From NCBI GenBank assembly GCA_030512295.1, contig JAULSR010000010.1:744001-808000 (forward strand): 64,000 nt of DNA. The letters run 5' to 3'. Source of the stretch: Bombardia bombarda (lineage: Eukaryota; Ascomycota; Sordariomycetes; Sordariales; Lasiosphaeriaceae). Positions 1 to 9,119 of the stretch are shown here, piece after piece. Below the pieces are notes generated by a model, which ran no database searches, was not told the origin of the DNA, and saw nothing but the letters and a program-made list of their open reading frames with translations. The position numbers and the translations under genes are program-made. How positions within the stretch are numbered: position 1 is the stretch's first letter; each line of letters opens with the position of its first letter.

Positions 1-734
1 CCGGAGGGGCCCAGCGATTGGATGCTTTTTCTGATACTAGGTAGCACCTTCCTTGGTGATGGAATGTGGAAATAGCGCGGCATCAGTGTCGCTTGCCCCA
101 CCTCCACCTCCGACGATTATCTTCGACTGAAAAGAGATTCTGCCAGATTCCTTGAAGTGCTGTTTCCAGCCTTGAGCTGTCCTAAGCCAAGAGCCTCTCA
201 ACCACGAATTCAAAGATCGTCGCTTTGGGTTGAGATGACATGAACTCATCTGTGTGGTTTCATCTGCTTAGTGACGTCAATAGTTCACAAACAAGTTCGA
301 TGGAGGATCAATTGGCTACAGTCAGATATACTACATTTACACTGCAGGTGGTTACAGTCGCTACTTATCCCCTGGTGTCGACTGCACCATAGGGGGTATA
401 TTCGGATTTACCGGCTGGCCGCCCTTTCCGGGGACCGCTATCACCGACAGGATTTCCCCTCACCATTAATAATCTCGACCCAATCAGGGCATTCGAATTC
501 CCGATCACTTAAATAGGGGTCTCCTTTTTGGTTTCGATTCATTCTTGTATAATCTGTTCATTCCCGCCATTCCAAACAAACCCCAAAAGAGTATGTTTTC
601 ATCTCCCAGTTGACGCTTAAAAATCTCATACTAAGACAAGGCAGTTTACAACCTCACACTCACACTCACACTCACACTCACACTCACACTCACACTCACA
701 CTCACACTCACTCATACTCAAACAACCACCCATC
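1..734. other. Intergenic / 5' region of the NTF2-like gene
   Basis: I see no supportable gene here. A stretch near 511-518 resembling TATA (ttaaatag) and the simple repeat at 653-712 lead directly into the ATG at 735, so the right end is promoter and 5' leader. The short open frames in this stretch show no recognisable protein. Confidence 0.5.
653..712. repeat. Hexanucleotide microsatellite (CTCACA)n
   Basis: About nine perfect CTCACA units end some 23 bases before the start codon at 735. The repeat therefore sits in the 5' leader of the NTF2-like gene, where length changes would alter leader length without touching the protein. Confidence 0.95.
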
Positions 735-1211
735 ATGCCTTCCCAGCGCATTGAGACCGCCAAAAAGTTCATTGGCCAGTTCGCCACGTTCGACTCCAAG
801 ACGCTGGAGGAGGTCATCTCAGACGACTTTTACCAAGAGTTTGCGCCCGCCTCCATCGACCCGCCCATGGGGCCGTTTGACAAGACGGCCATGCTCGAGC
901 AGGGCAACAAGCTATCCGCCCTCTTCAGCGGCTTCGTCATGACGGCTAAGGAGTACATTGACAGCGCCGAGGAGAACAAAGTCACGGTCTGGACGACGGG
1001 CAAGGCCATCTTCCGCGACGACGTCAAGGACGACGGCCTCACCCCCGAGGAGTGGGACTTTCGCGGCGAGTACATCTTCCTGCTCACCTTCAACGAGGCC
1101 GGCAAGATCAAGAAGGTGGTCGAGTTCCTCGACTCCCAGTCCACGGCGGCCAAGCTTCATCCTCTGATCAAGAGGGCAGTTGGGAACAAGCAGAAGGCGG
1201 CCGCAAAGTAA
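735..1211 (+). CDS. NTF2/SnoaL-like fold protein
   Basis: Intronless gene for 158 residues. The layout fits the small alpha+beta cone fold of the NTF2/SnoaL-like superfamily: an N-terminal helix (IETAKKFIGQF), a middle part (MTAKEYIDSAEENKVTVWTT) and a C-terminal strand pair around GEYIFLLTFNEAGKIKKV. Members are either small enzymes (cyclases, isomerases) or ligand-binding proteins, and nothing here shows which. There is no signal peptide or membrane segment, so it is probably cytosolic. The tail is Lys/Ala rich (NKQKAAAK). The start is the first ATG after the CTCACA repeat, with a favourable context (atcATGcc). The fold assignment is by recognition of a common fungal protein type; the function is unknown. 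Confidence 0.8.
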   Translation: MPSQRIETAKKFIGQFATFDSKTLEEVISDDFYQEFAPASIDPPMGPFDKTAMLEQGNKLSALFSGFVMTAKEYIDSAEENKVTVWTTGKAIFRDDVKDDGLTPEEWDFRGEYIFLLTFNEAGKIKKVVEFLDSQSTAAKLHPLIKRAVGNKQKAAAK

Positions 1212-1330
1212 ATTGGGGATTTTGGGGATTTTGGGGAGACAGGGGGTTTATCATTAAAGAGCATTCTCTCCTCTGTTTAATACGATTCTATCAAACAAAG
1301 AAAGATGTGGCTCAAACGCCACGCGTTCCC

Positions 1331-2721
1331 TTAGGGGTTTTTTTGTTCTCCAGCTCCTGCAGTCTCCTGATCCTTCACCTCCCCGGTTACATTCACCCCA
1401 TAGCCAACCTTTCGCCAGTGATCCAGAACAGCTGCTGACGATGGGTGACTGATGCCACTTTCCCCTCGGCCCAGACGAAAATGCTCATACGGGGCTTTAG
1501 TAACTTCCGTCACTCTCTCATCAGTCTTGATATCACTCCACTCTGGCGTTTCGAGCGACTGCTGGAATCTGTCGACAAAATAGTTCGACGTTGTCTTATC
1601 GTACCACAGCCAGAGCCATCCGCCTTCATGGGGCGACTCAAAGCTGTACTGACCGCAGTTTACCCACATGTCTACAATGACCTCGAAGCCAAGCTTGGAG
1701 TCGCAATGGATTCTAACCGTCACATCATATATATATTGGCAGTAACGTCTGCGACCAGTATCACAAGCTGGCAGTGATACACTAGCTTCTCGTGGCCATT
1801 TCTCGTCGATCTCGTCGATAGCAGAGCCCTCATCGGTATAATGACAGTCAATACCCATACTAGAATAGAGCGGATCGAAAGCTCGTGTCTCTGGTCTGGC
1901 TAAGTCGAGTTCCCACTCATACGTGGCCATCAAATGGATGGCAATGTTGAATGGTACGTATTTCAGCACGTCATGCTCGTCAGAATGTGCACGCGGCATG
2001 ACTGACAGGTCGATCGGGCACCACATTTTGTGCGCAACGTGCAGCACCAGATCATTGTTGATGAAAGCAGCTTCGGTATCCAGCTTGACGAAGCCCCTGG
2101 ACCATGGGTGAGGGCATGGTCCACCACGCGCGAGCATGTGCCCCATTGCACACCGCGCGCGCACTCGAGGTCTGAGTAAAGCCTTTCCCAGTCTGTTGAG
2201 GTCGATATTGACGAGAGCGGTCGTCCAAATCCGTCGCCCAGCATATGACGCTGCATTACCAGAGAGACGTCGCGGAACCTAAGGCCCCAGCGGCCCCCAT
2301 ACCACCGCGGACCATGCTCTTGCCACCAACACCACTTGAGCTCTTTCCAATCGGCCTTCTTCTTCTTCCCGATACGGATGATGTCTTCGGCCTGAGGCAT
2401 TGGGTTCTCCAGGTCCGGCAGGCGATGCAGTGTGGCGCAAAAGTAGCAAGGCTCGTGACGTGGGAGATCCTTGCTGAGAGCTTTCAGCAGCTCCATTCTT
2501 TCGGGCAGATTCGGACAGGTTTTAAATGGGATAGTGTGATGTTTTCTGGATTTGTTGCGTCGAAGTTGAATCCACAGTTGCTTTTTCCAAATACGGGTGA
2601 TCTCGAATGCAGCTTTGCATGTCAAAGATAGTGTCGCCACTGCCGACAAGGGCAGATAGTCCACTATATCGAGGTATAGCTCGATCGGGAGTTCGAGAAG
2701 CGGTGATGTGGTTGAAGTCAT
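1331..2721 (-). CDS. F-box protein, reading frame broken once
   Basis: The N-terminal frame starts at 2721 with an F-box (about residues 5-50, LLELPIELYLDIVDYLPLSA then LSLTCKAAFEI). This is the Skp1-binding motif of SCF ubiquitin ligase subunits. It continues with a Trp-rich region (WKELKWCWWQEHGPRWYGG). Near 2080-2110 the coding sense moves to another frame, which then runs through FVKLDTEAAFINNDLVLHVA to a stop at 1331. The two frames overlap across 1963-2164 and no GT-AG intron with a suitable phase joins them. A net shift of one base near CCATGGTCCAGGGGC is needed. It is either a real disruption or an assembly error. Joined, it would be about 460 residues, a usual size for fungal F-box proteins of this type. 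Substrate unknown. Confidence 0.65.
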
Positions 2722-3388
2722 TTTAGTTGTCTTGTGGAGGACGACTTAAGGTCAGGATATTTTGGAGGTCGGTTTTTCAGCAAGAATATGCTAGCAGAAA
2801 CCAACAGGAATTTATACTGCAGGAGTTGCAGAACGGATGGGAGGTTTTGAGTTTGTGATACTTATCTCTGTGGCTGGAGGCTTAAGTACCTAAGGTTGTA
2901 GTGAGTTATCACGAACTCGAACTTTGTTTTACAAGAGACGCCAACTTTATCTCAGCGACATACCTATGTAGAGAGCCGCCATCTGTCTCAAGGTAAACAT
3001 TTTGCAGTAAAAGATTAATCATGAAATCCATAAGTCCCCTCACCAATTTCAAAGCGCTGATCTTGATGCCTTTCCTCCAGAACCTAAACAACAATCAGGC
3101 ACGTCAATATTCAATGTCACGCAGCGTGACAACATAGGCTAATCGACCACGCTTCGAACTCCAATAGTCAAAATTACCTCTTGAGGATATTCTTATAGAA
3201 TAAAGTAATTCCGAGTCTCCTCGGCAACCCGGAGCCCAAGCCGGCCCGAAGCGGTCTCCTCCGTGACTACCGACCTGAGGTAAGTCCGGATAGAGAGAAC
3301 CTCGGGTATCCACGTCGACCTTCCCAAATTCTGCAGTGAAGCTAACCCCACAAGTATGACTATTTTGGCTAAACATTTCAACCAACCC
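2722..3388. other. Intergenic between F-box gene and tRNA-Cys
   Basis: Upstream region of the minus-strand F-box gene and 5' flank of the plus-strand tRNA. The short open frames here are not convincing, and I see no repeat or mobile element. Confidence 0.4.
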
Positions 3389-3460
3389 GTTTCGGTAGCT
3401 CAGGGGTAGAGCAATCGGCTGCAGTCCGATAGGTCAGGCGTTCAAATCGCCTTCGAAACT
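3389..3460 (+). tRNA. tRNA-Cys (anticodon GCA)
   Basis: The sequence folds as a complete cloverleaf without an intron. The acceptor stem is GTTTCGG with TCGAAAC (last pair G-T). The D arm is GCTC/GAGC. The anticodon stem is ATCGG/CCGAT around loop CTGCAGT, giving anticodon GCA. The T arm is AGGCG/CGCCT around TTCAAAT, and a T-rich tract follows within about 20 bases, as expected for Pol III termination. All invariant positions I can check are present, so it should be functional. Confidence 0.95.
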
Positions 3461-4392
3461 TTGATTCAACCTTTTGTTTTTACCTTTTTGCCCAACAAAG
3501 TGAAACACACAGAGTGGCATCAACATGTAATAGTGTCATCTCTTTTTTCCCCGTGCATTCACGGACGAATCTTGTTTCGGTGCTTGCCTTATATCTGGGT
3601 TAAATGAATCATTTGGTCCCAATGGGGACGAAGCTAGTCAAGCCACATGATGCAAAATAATGTACCAGAATCTTTCACTGGCTGGGCTCCTTGAATGCAA
3701 ACTGCATCTGCTGGTGCAGCATGCACCGCAGCGCAGCCGAGAAAGTGTCGGTCGGCAAAAAAAAGCTTCGGCTGATCCTTGCGCCCAGAGAGATGATCAG
3801 ATGATCTGATAAGATGAGCCTGCAGGAAGGAGGGTTGCATCGGGGCCATGACACAACCAGCGGGGACGTGCAACCAGGGATGCGCTGGACGGACCCATGG
3901 GCCATGTGTGCCACCAGGCAGTCCACGGCTTACAAGTGGAGAAAGCAGCTGGAAATGGCAGCCAAATATTTGTTGGGCAACTGGGCACCCAAGATTCCGA
4001 TGTCCGGAGGCCTTTCTTGCCTTCATTTGACTGGTGGGAGGGAATGGACGGCGGAATACCATCGTGCCTTCCACCTGTGCAAAACAGGGGCGGGGGATGC
4101 TAAGGAGTGGAGATGGAGCAGGATGTCAGTGGGTCAGACAGAGTCCTATCTGACTGGGTCTGTGTTGGTTACATAACGCCGGTCAAGACCAGGAGCTGAT
4201 CTCAGGTCTCTTGGGCATAAAAGAGAGAAACTACAGCGATAGATTGCACGGCCCAGATTTTGGTTCCAAGATTTTGGTTCAAACATCTAACATTCCTATG
4301 ACACGTCCTGCCGTAGCCTTCAGTTTCTACCAGACCGTCACTCCTATTACTAGGTCGCATTTGCCCATTCTACAGTCTTTGCTGCCTCCACC
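3461..4392. other. Promoter region of the AIF-like gene
   Basis: Non-coding as far as I can see. It carries one ATCTGATAA element (3804-3812) about 580 bases before the next start codon, inside a cluster of overlapping GATC/GAT repeats (agatgatcagatgatctgat). A purine-rich stretch (about 4080-4130) follows. Confidence 0.5.
3804..3812 (+). promoter_or_regulatory. ATCTGATAA element (SreA-type GATA site)
   Basis: Exact match to ATCWGATAA, the extended GATA motif described for iron-responsive GATA repressors (SreA family) in fungi. It lies upstream of the AIF-like flavoprotein gene. It is a single copy, so chance is possible. Its identity to the five copies near the siderophore genes makes it worth noting. 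Confidence 0.45.
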
Positions 4393-5921
4393 ATGGGGTC
4401 TTTTGTCCACAACATCGTCGTCGACGGCACAGGAAACATTACCACACCCTTCAGGGTTCTCGTGATCGGTGGCTCCTACGGCGGTCTCTCGGCTGCTCTC
4501 AACCTGCAAGATCTATGCCAAAGCCGTGCACCACGATGCGGCCCCGGTCCCGTCGAGGGGCAGCAACTCGACAAGCCACGGGAGATTGCCGTTGAAATCA
4601 CAATAGTAGACGAGCGCGATGGCTTCTGTGAGCAATTTCCATCAACTCATCTTCACACAACAAGACTCGAACGTACCTAGCAAACTAACATCCCAAAAGA
4701 CCACCTCATCGGCTCCCCGCTGGCCCTCGCCTCCGAGTCCTACGCCGAAAAGGCCTGGGTCAAGTTCGAAGACATTCCCGCCCTTCGCTCGCCCAACATC
4801 CGCACCGTCCACGGCTCGGTGCAGTACGTCGATACAGAGTCCAAGATCGCCACTGTCGTCGCCAACGGCGGCGACCCAACCACCTCCCAGATCCAATACG
4901 ACTACCTCGTCGCCTCAGCCGGCCTGCGGAGGGTCTGGCCCGTGGTACCCCAGTCCCTGCGCAGGAAGCAGTACCTCTTCGAAGCAAGCGAGCACATTCG
5001 CGCCTCGGCAAACGCGCGCCACGGCGTTGCCGTCGTCGGCGGTGGTACGCTCTCCCCCCTTCCCTCCTCCCCACACTCTCACCCCATCCAAGTACCTGAC
5101 TAACCCCCCCCCCCCCCCCTCTTCCAGGCGCCGTCGGCATCGAAATGGCCGCCGAGCTCAAGCTCGTCCAACCCCAACTCACCGTGACCCTAGTCCACTC
5201 CCGCTCCCAGCTCCTCTCTTCGGAGCCCCTCCCCGCCGAAGCCAAAGACGCCAGCCTAGTCCTCGTTCGCGAGGCCGGCGTCGACGTGCTCCTCTCTCAC
5301 CGGCTCGACCGCACCGAGGAGGAGACTTCTGACAATGGCAGCGACAAGTGTCTGCGGCTGCACTTCACCAACGGCCACACCATGCTAGCAGACCAGGTCA
5401 TCATGGCCATCTCGCGGCCGATCCCGTCCTCGTCGTTCCTGCCTGCGCAGGCGCTCGACAAGGACGGGTACGTGCGCATCAGGCCAGACCTGGCGTTCCC
5501 GGCTGATGTGGCAAACGGGGACGATCATTTCGCTATTGGCGATATGGTGAGCTGGTCGGGGATCAAGCGGTGTGGCGGGGCGATGCACATGGGGTATTTT
5601 GCGGCGAATAATGTGTATCGAAGGATGGTGCAGAGGATTGGAAGGGGGGGCGAGGGGGATGTGAAGGAGCTGAAGGAGATCCCGCCCATGATTGGGCTGG
5701 CGGTGGGCAAGAAGGCCATGTCGTATTGGCCGCAGACGGGGGTGGCGATGGGGGAGGATGTGATGGAGGCGTTCTTTGGAAATGATTTGGGGTTTACGAG
5801 TAAGTTCTTGATTCCATTTCCGGTTATCTTCTTGGTGGTTTTGATGGTGATGGGTGCTGACGTGTCGCAATCAGTCTGCTGGAACCATTTGCAGCTTGGA
5901 GAGAGCAGGGTTGTGGCTTGA
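4393..5921 (+). CDS. AIF-like FAD/NAD(P)H oxidoreductase
   Basis: Four exons: 4393-4627, 4700-5044, 5128-5799, 5875-5921 (432 residues). Pyridine nucleotide-disulfide oxidoreductase fold of the AIF/AMID type. The FAD-binding turn VLVIGGSYGG is at residues 22-31. The second nucleotide-binding turn VVGGGAVGIE, at about 189-198, is split by intron 2. The second FAD contact HFAIGDM is near 330. The C-terminus, GFTICWNHLQL after the last short exon, matches the family ending. There is no signal peptide or clear membrane anchor. It probably oxidises NAD(P)H; the electron acceptor is unknown. Intron 2 contains a run of 16 C, so its exact length deserves care. The gene faces away from the tRNA, converges on the sidF-like gene and has one ATCTGATAA element upstream. 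Confidence 0.85.
5104..5119. repeat. Poly-C run of 16 in an intron
   Basis: A homopolymer of 16 C forms most of the pyrimidine tract before the acceptor ccag at 5127 in intron 2 of the AIF-like gene. Such runs are prone to length error. Confidence 0.9.
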
Positions 5922-6368
5922 GGGGGAGGATTTGTGGACATGATGATTGTATGAGTGATGACTATTTGGGATTCTGCTTTGATGTTGGGTGATTAAAATC
6001 GGAATGCGTTGCAATAAAATGCTATCGATAGAGCTACACTTTGTTTTTACTGTTTGCTGGTATTTCAGGGTTACATAGAGTGCATTGGAACTGAGTTGTG
6101 TTAACAATAGTAGCTGCTTCATGCCTTGGTCGTGGTAAACAAAAAGACCTTGTTCCGATTTGCTCAGATATTGGCACTGAGTCATGAACAAATCTTTCCA
6201 TGGCTTACGACATCTTTCTTCTTTTCTGTCTCAAGTTTCAATCAATCCTCAATCCTGCACACCCGTTTACACATAATCAGCTTCACGAATCTAACCATAT
6301 ATAGAACCCATGATATTTGCAATTACATTACGCCCCTATATACATGCGTACACCCGCCCATCTACAAC
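5922..6368. other. Shared 3' region of two convergent genes
   Basis: AT-rich spacer between the stop of the AIF-like gene and the stop of the minus-strand sidF-like gene. It contains possible poly(A) signals (aataaa at about 6014). No gene seen. Confidence 0.5.
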
Positions 6369-7758
6369 CTACAACTTGGGCACCAACCCAACATTCGTCC
6401 CGCCCATGACCTTGTCGTTCTCGTCCAGCGGGCACAGCTGGAAGAAGCGCTCGCGCGAGCAGCTCACAAAGGCGGAGCGCTTGTGGGGCAAGTCAATAAA
6501 CTTGTCGAGCCCGAAGCCGTGCATCAGGTCGTACATGAGCACGGAGCTGTTTGTGTACTTTGGCTCGCCCACGACCTGCATGGTGCGCGGCTCGTCCAGG
6601 TACAGGTAGTGCATCAGGCTCGACCACCAGGCGCTGACGCGGTGCGGGCCCCGGAAGCGCACGTCGCCCACCAGGCTGTGTCGGCCGCGGTCAAAGTCGC
6701 CCGCGCTGTAGTAGGTGCCGATGCGGTCCTCCTGGAGAGGGAAAAGATGTGTCAGCTACCTACCAGATAGAAGAAGGTAGATTGATACAAAAAAGAAAGA
6801 AGCTTACCTTTGCCCAGTACACCTCGAAATACGCAAAAAAGGTATCCTCAAACCTGGCGAGGATGGTGATCTGGTGGGGATCCTCATGCGCCTTGCGCAG
6901 GTACTCGCGGTGCTGGTCGAGCGTGCCCGTCTCGTTCCAGCCCTGCGAAACGCGCGGGTCGTTCTGCCAGTTGTGGAAGAGCTCGAGGTGCTCCTTGTTC
7001 TGGTAGTCAAGCGCAACCATGGAGAAGGTCTCCTTGAGGTGGGGGATCCAGCGGCTGTAGATGACGGAGCCGGGGCGGGGCTTGACGGTGCGGCGCGGGT
7101 GCCAGCACAGCGCCGTGGGCGGGTCGGCCGTCATGGTGAAGTCGAGCGCGGGAAGCGGGTACGAGGCCAGGTCGAGGTTGTGCTCGTGCTCCTCGAGGAC
7201 CCAGACGGGGCGCGCGCCAAAGGGCGAGCCGGCGCCCTGCCAGAAGGCACCGCGGAGGACGACGAGTTCTGTCTCCTGGGCTGTTTCGGTGCTGGACTTT
7301 GCTGGGTGGGACTTGGCGAGGCCGACGGTCTTGAGCTGCGAGGTGATCTGGGCTGCGTTGGCGCCAGCGAGCTCGAGCCGGAAGGTCTCCTCGGCTGGGC
7401 GGACGGTGAAGATGGCGTAGGCGATGAGCCACAGCTGGCCGACGGCAGGGGCTTGGGCGCCCTTCCAGCTGACGGCTACTGCGGGCGAGCGGCGGGCGCG
7501 ACCCCATTGTGTGTTGATGGATTCGTGTGGCCGGTCGCTTGACTTCAGGTCTTGGGGCTCGGTGAAGAAGAGGGATGGGCTGTGGAGGGCCGTGGCTGGC
7601 CTGGACTTGTCATCGGAGCTGTTTTGTTGTTGTTGGAGCTGGTATGTGTTTGCCTCTGCGCCCTTGACGACACGGTAGGCCGTCTGGTAGGGGTGTGGGA
7701 GCTTCAGAAGGGGTTCTGAAGAGACAGAGTAGTCTGCGAGCTGCCTGATTGTTACCAT
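6369..7758 (-). CDS. sidF: SidF-like hydroxyornithine acyltransferase
   Basis: Two exons: 7758-6808 and 6731-6369, intron 75 nt, 437 residues. The second half belongs to the GNAT-type siderophore acyltransferase family that also holds bacterial IucB/MbtK (FHNWQNDPRV, FEVYWAKEDRIG across the splice, SLMHYLYLDEPRTMQVVGEP). Fungal SidF transfers cis-anhydromevalonyl from CoA to N5-hydroxyornithine for fusarinine/TAFC siderophores; SidL transfers acetyl. The neighbouring SidI-like ligase favours SidF. The protein ends in PKL, a weak peroxisomal PTS1-like tripeptide; SidF is reported peroxisomal in Aspergillus. The start at 7758 is chosen because it follows the GT-repeat leader and gives a normal N-terminus; an upstream in-frame ATG at 7845 would translate the repeat. 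Assignment to SidF rather than SidL is inference. Confidence 0.78.
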
Positions 7759-7782
7759 TGTGCCGTTGTTATGTCCGAGATT

Positions 7783-7804
7783 TGTGTGTGTGTGTGTGTG
7801 TGTG
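7783..7804. repeat. (TG)11 microsatellite in the sidF-like leader
   Basis: Eleven TG units lie about 25-46 bases before the sidF-like start codon on the other strand, so the transcript would carry a CA repeat in its 5' leader. Confidence 0.95.
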
Positions 7805-7990
7805 GGTGTGAGAAAGATTGCGATGGTTACAGATGCAGTAATCAACTTTCTTTCTTTCTAATTCACATCACATGCGCGGGGAGGGGTCATCATGGCTACT
7901 GCCACTCCCTTGCTCTTCCCGGCGTAAACCGAAGCGTTCAGGGGTGTTGGCAAGGATGGTTTCATCGGGGCATGGCGTGCTGGGGCTCGG

Positions 7991-7999
7991 ATCTGATAA
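7991..7999 (+). promoter_or_regulatory. ATCTGATAA element 1
   Basis: Exact SreA-type motif, 233 bases upstream of the sidF-like start. Preceded by CGG, like copies 2 and 3 (CGGATCTGATAA). Confidence 0.7.
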
Positions 8000-8023
8000 C
8001 TTTAGTCGGACGCCAGAAAGCGG

Positions 8024-8032
8024 ATCTGATAA
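8024..8032 (+). promoter_or_regulatory. ATCTGATAA element 2
   Basis: Exact motif, 33 bases (about three helical turns) from element 1 and in the same orientation, with the same CGG flank. Confidence 0.7.
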
Positions 8033-8291
8033 TTTTTCCTGCCCCTTGCCGGCCCCAGACGAGCTTGGCGAACCCGAACTCGGAGCAGGTGACGGATTCG
8101 TAGAGTTGTCTACCTACAGCTCTTCTTCTCCTTGTTGTCTTCTTCCCAGTTGGTGACGAGGGCAATCCTAAACCTAAAGACTGACTTAGCGCCCGCTGAT
8201 CGAATTTGATATTTTCTTTTCTCCAAAACCCTCTTGGGATCCTGACAAACATGGAACGTGGGGAACACGGGCTTGGCATGAATAATAATTC

Positions 8292-8300
8292 TTATCAGAT
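8292..8300 (-). promoter_or_regulatory. ATCTGATAA element 3 (minus strand)
   Basis: Read on the minus strand this is CGGATCTGATAA, the same 12 bases as elements 1 and 2, in inverted orientation. Confidence 0.7.
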
Positions 8301-8383
8301 CCGAAAACGAATTCAATTGCGGCATTTACAAGGGAGATGTCTGGGTCTCAGACTCTTAGTTCGTGCCACCGTTGCATTCTGCG

Positions 8384-8392
8384 TTATCAGAT
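8384..8392 (-). promoter_or_regulatory. ATCTGATAA element 4 (minus strand)
   Basis: Exact motif near the centre of the intergenic region, with flanks unlike those of elements 1-3. Confidence 0.65.
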
Positions 8393-8694
8393 GGCGCTAG
8401 TCGACATCCTCAGGCCATAGATCCACAGCGACCCGGCCGTACCTTCCCATCCGATGCTCACGTTCCGAATTCATGAAAACTCTTCGTCCATGGGGCCCAC
8501 TTGAACCTTTGTTTCGCGTCATAGCCGAGAGTCCAGAGCTTTTTCTTGTTCCTGGTTGCTCACACAGTCCCGTCACTGACATTGGCCCAACATGCTGGGG
8601 TCGATTCCCGACATCGGTCCCCTAACTGCTAGCCGCTAGGACAGGAGTGGCTGGCGAAGCCGCAGTCTCAAGCTGTGTCCTGTCTGAATCCATC

Positions 8695-8703
8695 TTATCA
8701 GAT
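8695..8703 (-). promoter_or_regulatory. ATCTGATAA element 5 (minus strand)
   Basis: Exact motif 417 bases upstream of the sidI-like start, followed on the plus strand by another CAGATC, giving a short repeated GATCAGATCA stretch. Confidence 0.7.
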
Positions 8704-9119
8704 CAGATCAAGCAGAATGTGGCATTGCCACTCACAGTCTGTGAGTCTGGTGCCCACCATGCCGGTTAGCGATCACGATGGCTTGACGGGGCCCGTCCCA
8801 AGCGTGGACTTTAGCGGCAGGCTGCTACTGCAAAGCGCAGCGTGTCCAATTTTATACTTGCCCAGAAATACATCTGAGCCTAGCTACCCTAGCTGTGCTG
8901 CTCCGTCATTGTTAGACTTGCTCCGCGATCGTGCTTCTCGTGGGGGGCTGCAAAAGGACGCCGTCAAACAGAATCTTCCTCTTGAACAATTGTCTAAAAG
9001 TCCAATACGCACCTTGCATTGACATACCACTGCAAATTGTTCCTTTTCCGTCATTTCTATACCCATTTGCATATTTCTCTGAGTGGCAGTTAATATCTCT
9101 CCTATTTTCATTCTTCAAA

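Larger units (their letters stand above)
7759..9119. promoter_or_regulatory. Bidirectional promoter of the sidF-like / sidI-like pair
   Basis: 1.36 kb between two divergent start codons with no supportable gene. It carries five exact ATCTGATAA elements (two on +, three on -), two CCAAT boxes (8846-8850 and 9002-9006) and an AT-rich element right after the first CCAAT box. SreA-type GATA repressors and the CCAAT complex with HapX are the known iron regulators of siderophore genes in Aspergillus. The motifs are seen here; the regulation is inferred. Confidence 0.75.

Noticed and set aside
610..942. Open frame with His-Thr repeats
   Set aside because: It is a translation of the CTCACA microsatellite running into the other frames of the NTF2-like gene.
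2060..2180. A GT-AG intron explaining the F-box frame change
   Set aside because: The candidate with a CCAG acceptor is 57 nt, a multiple of three, and does not restore the second frame.
7759..7845. Longer N-terminus for the sidF-like protein
   Set aside because: It would translate the GT microsatellite (HTHTHT); the ATG at 7758 gives a normal start.
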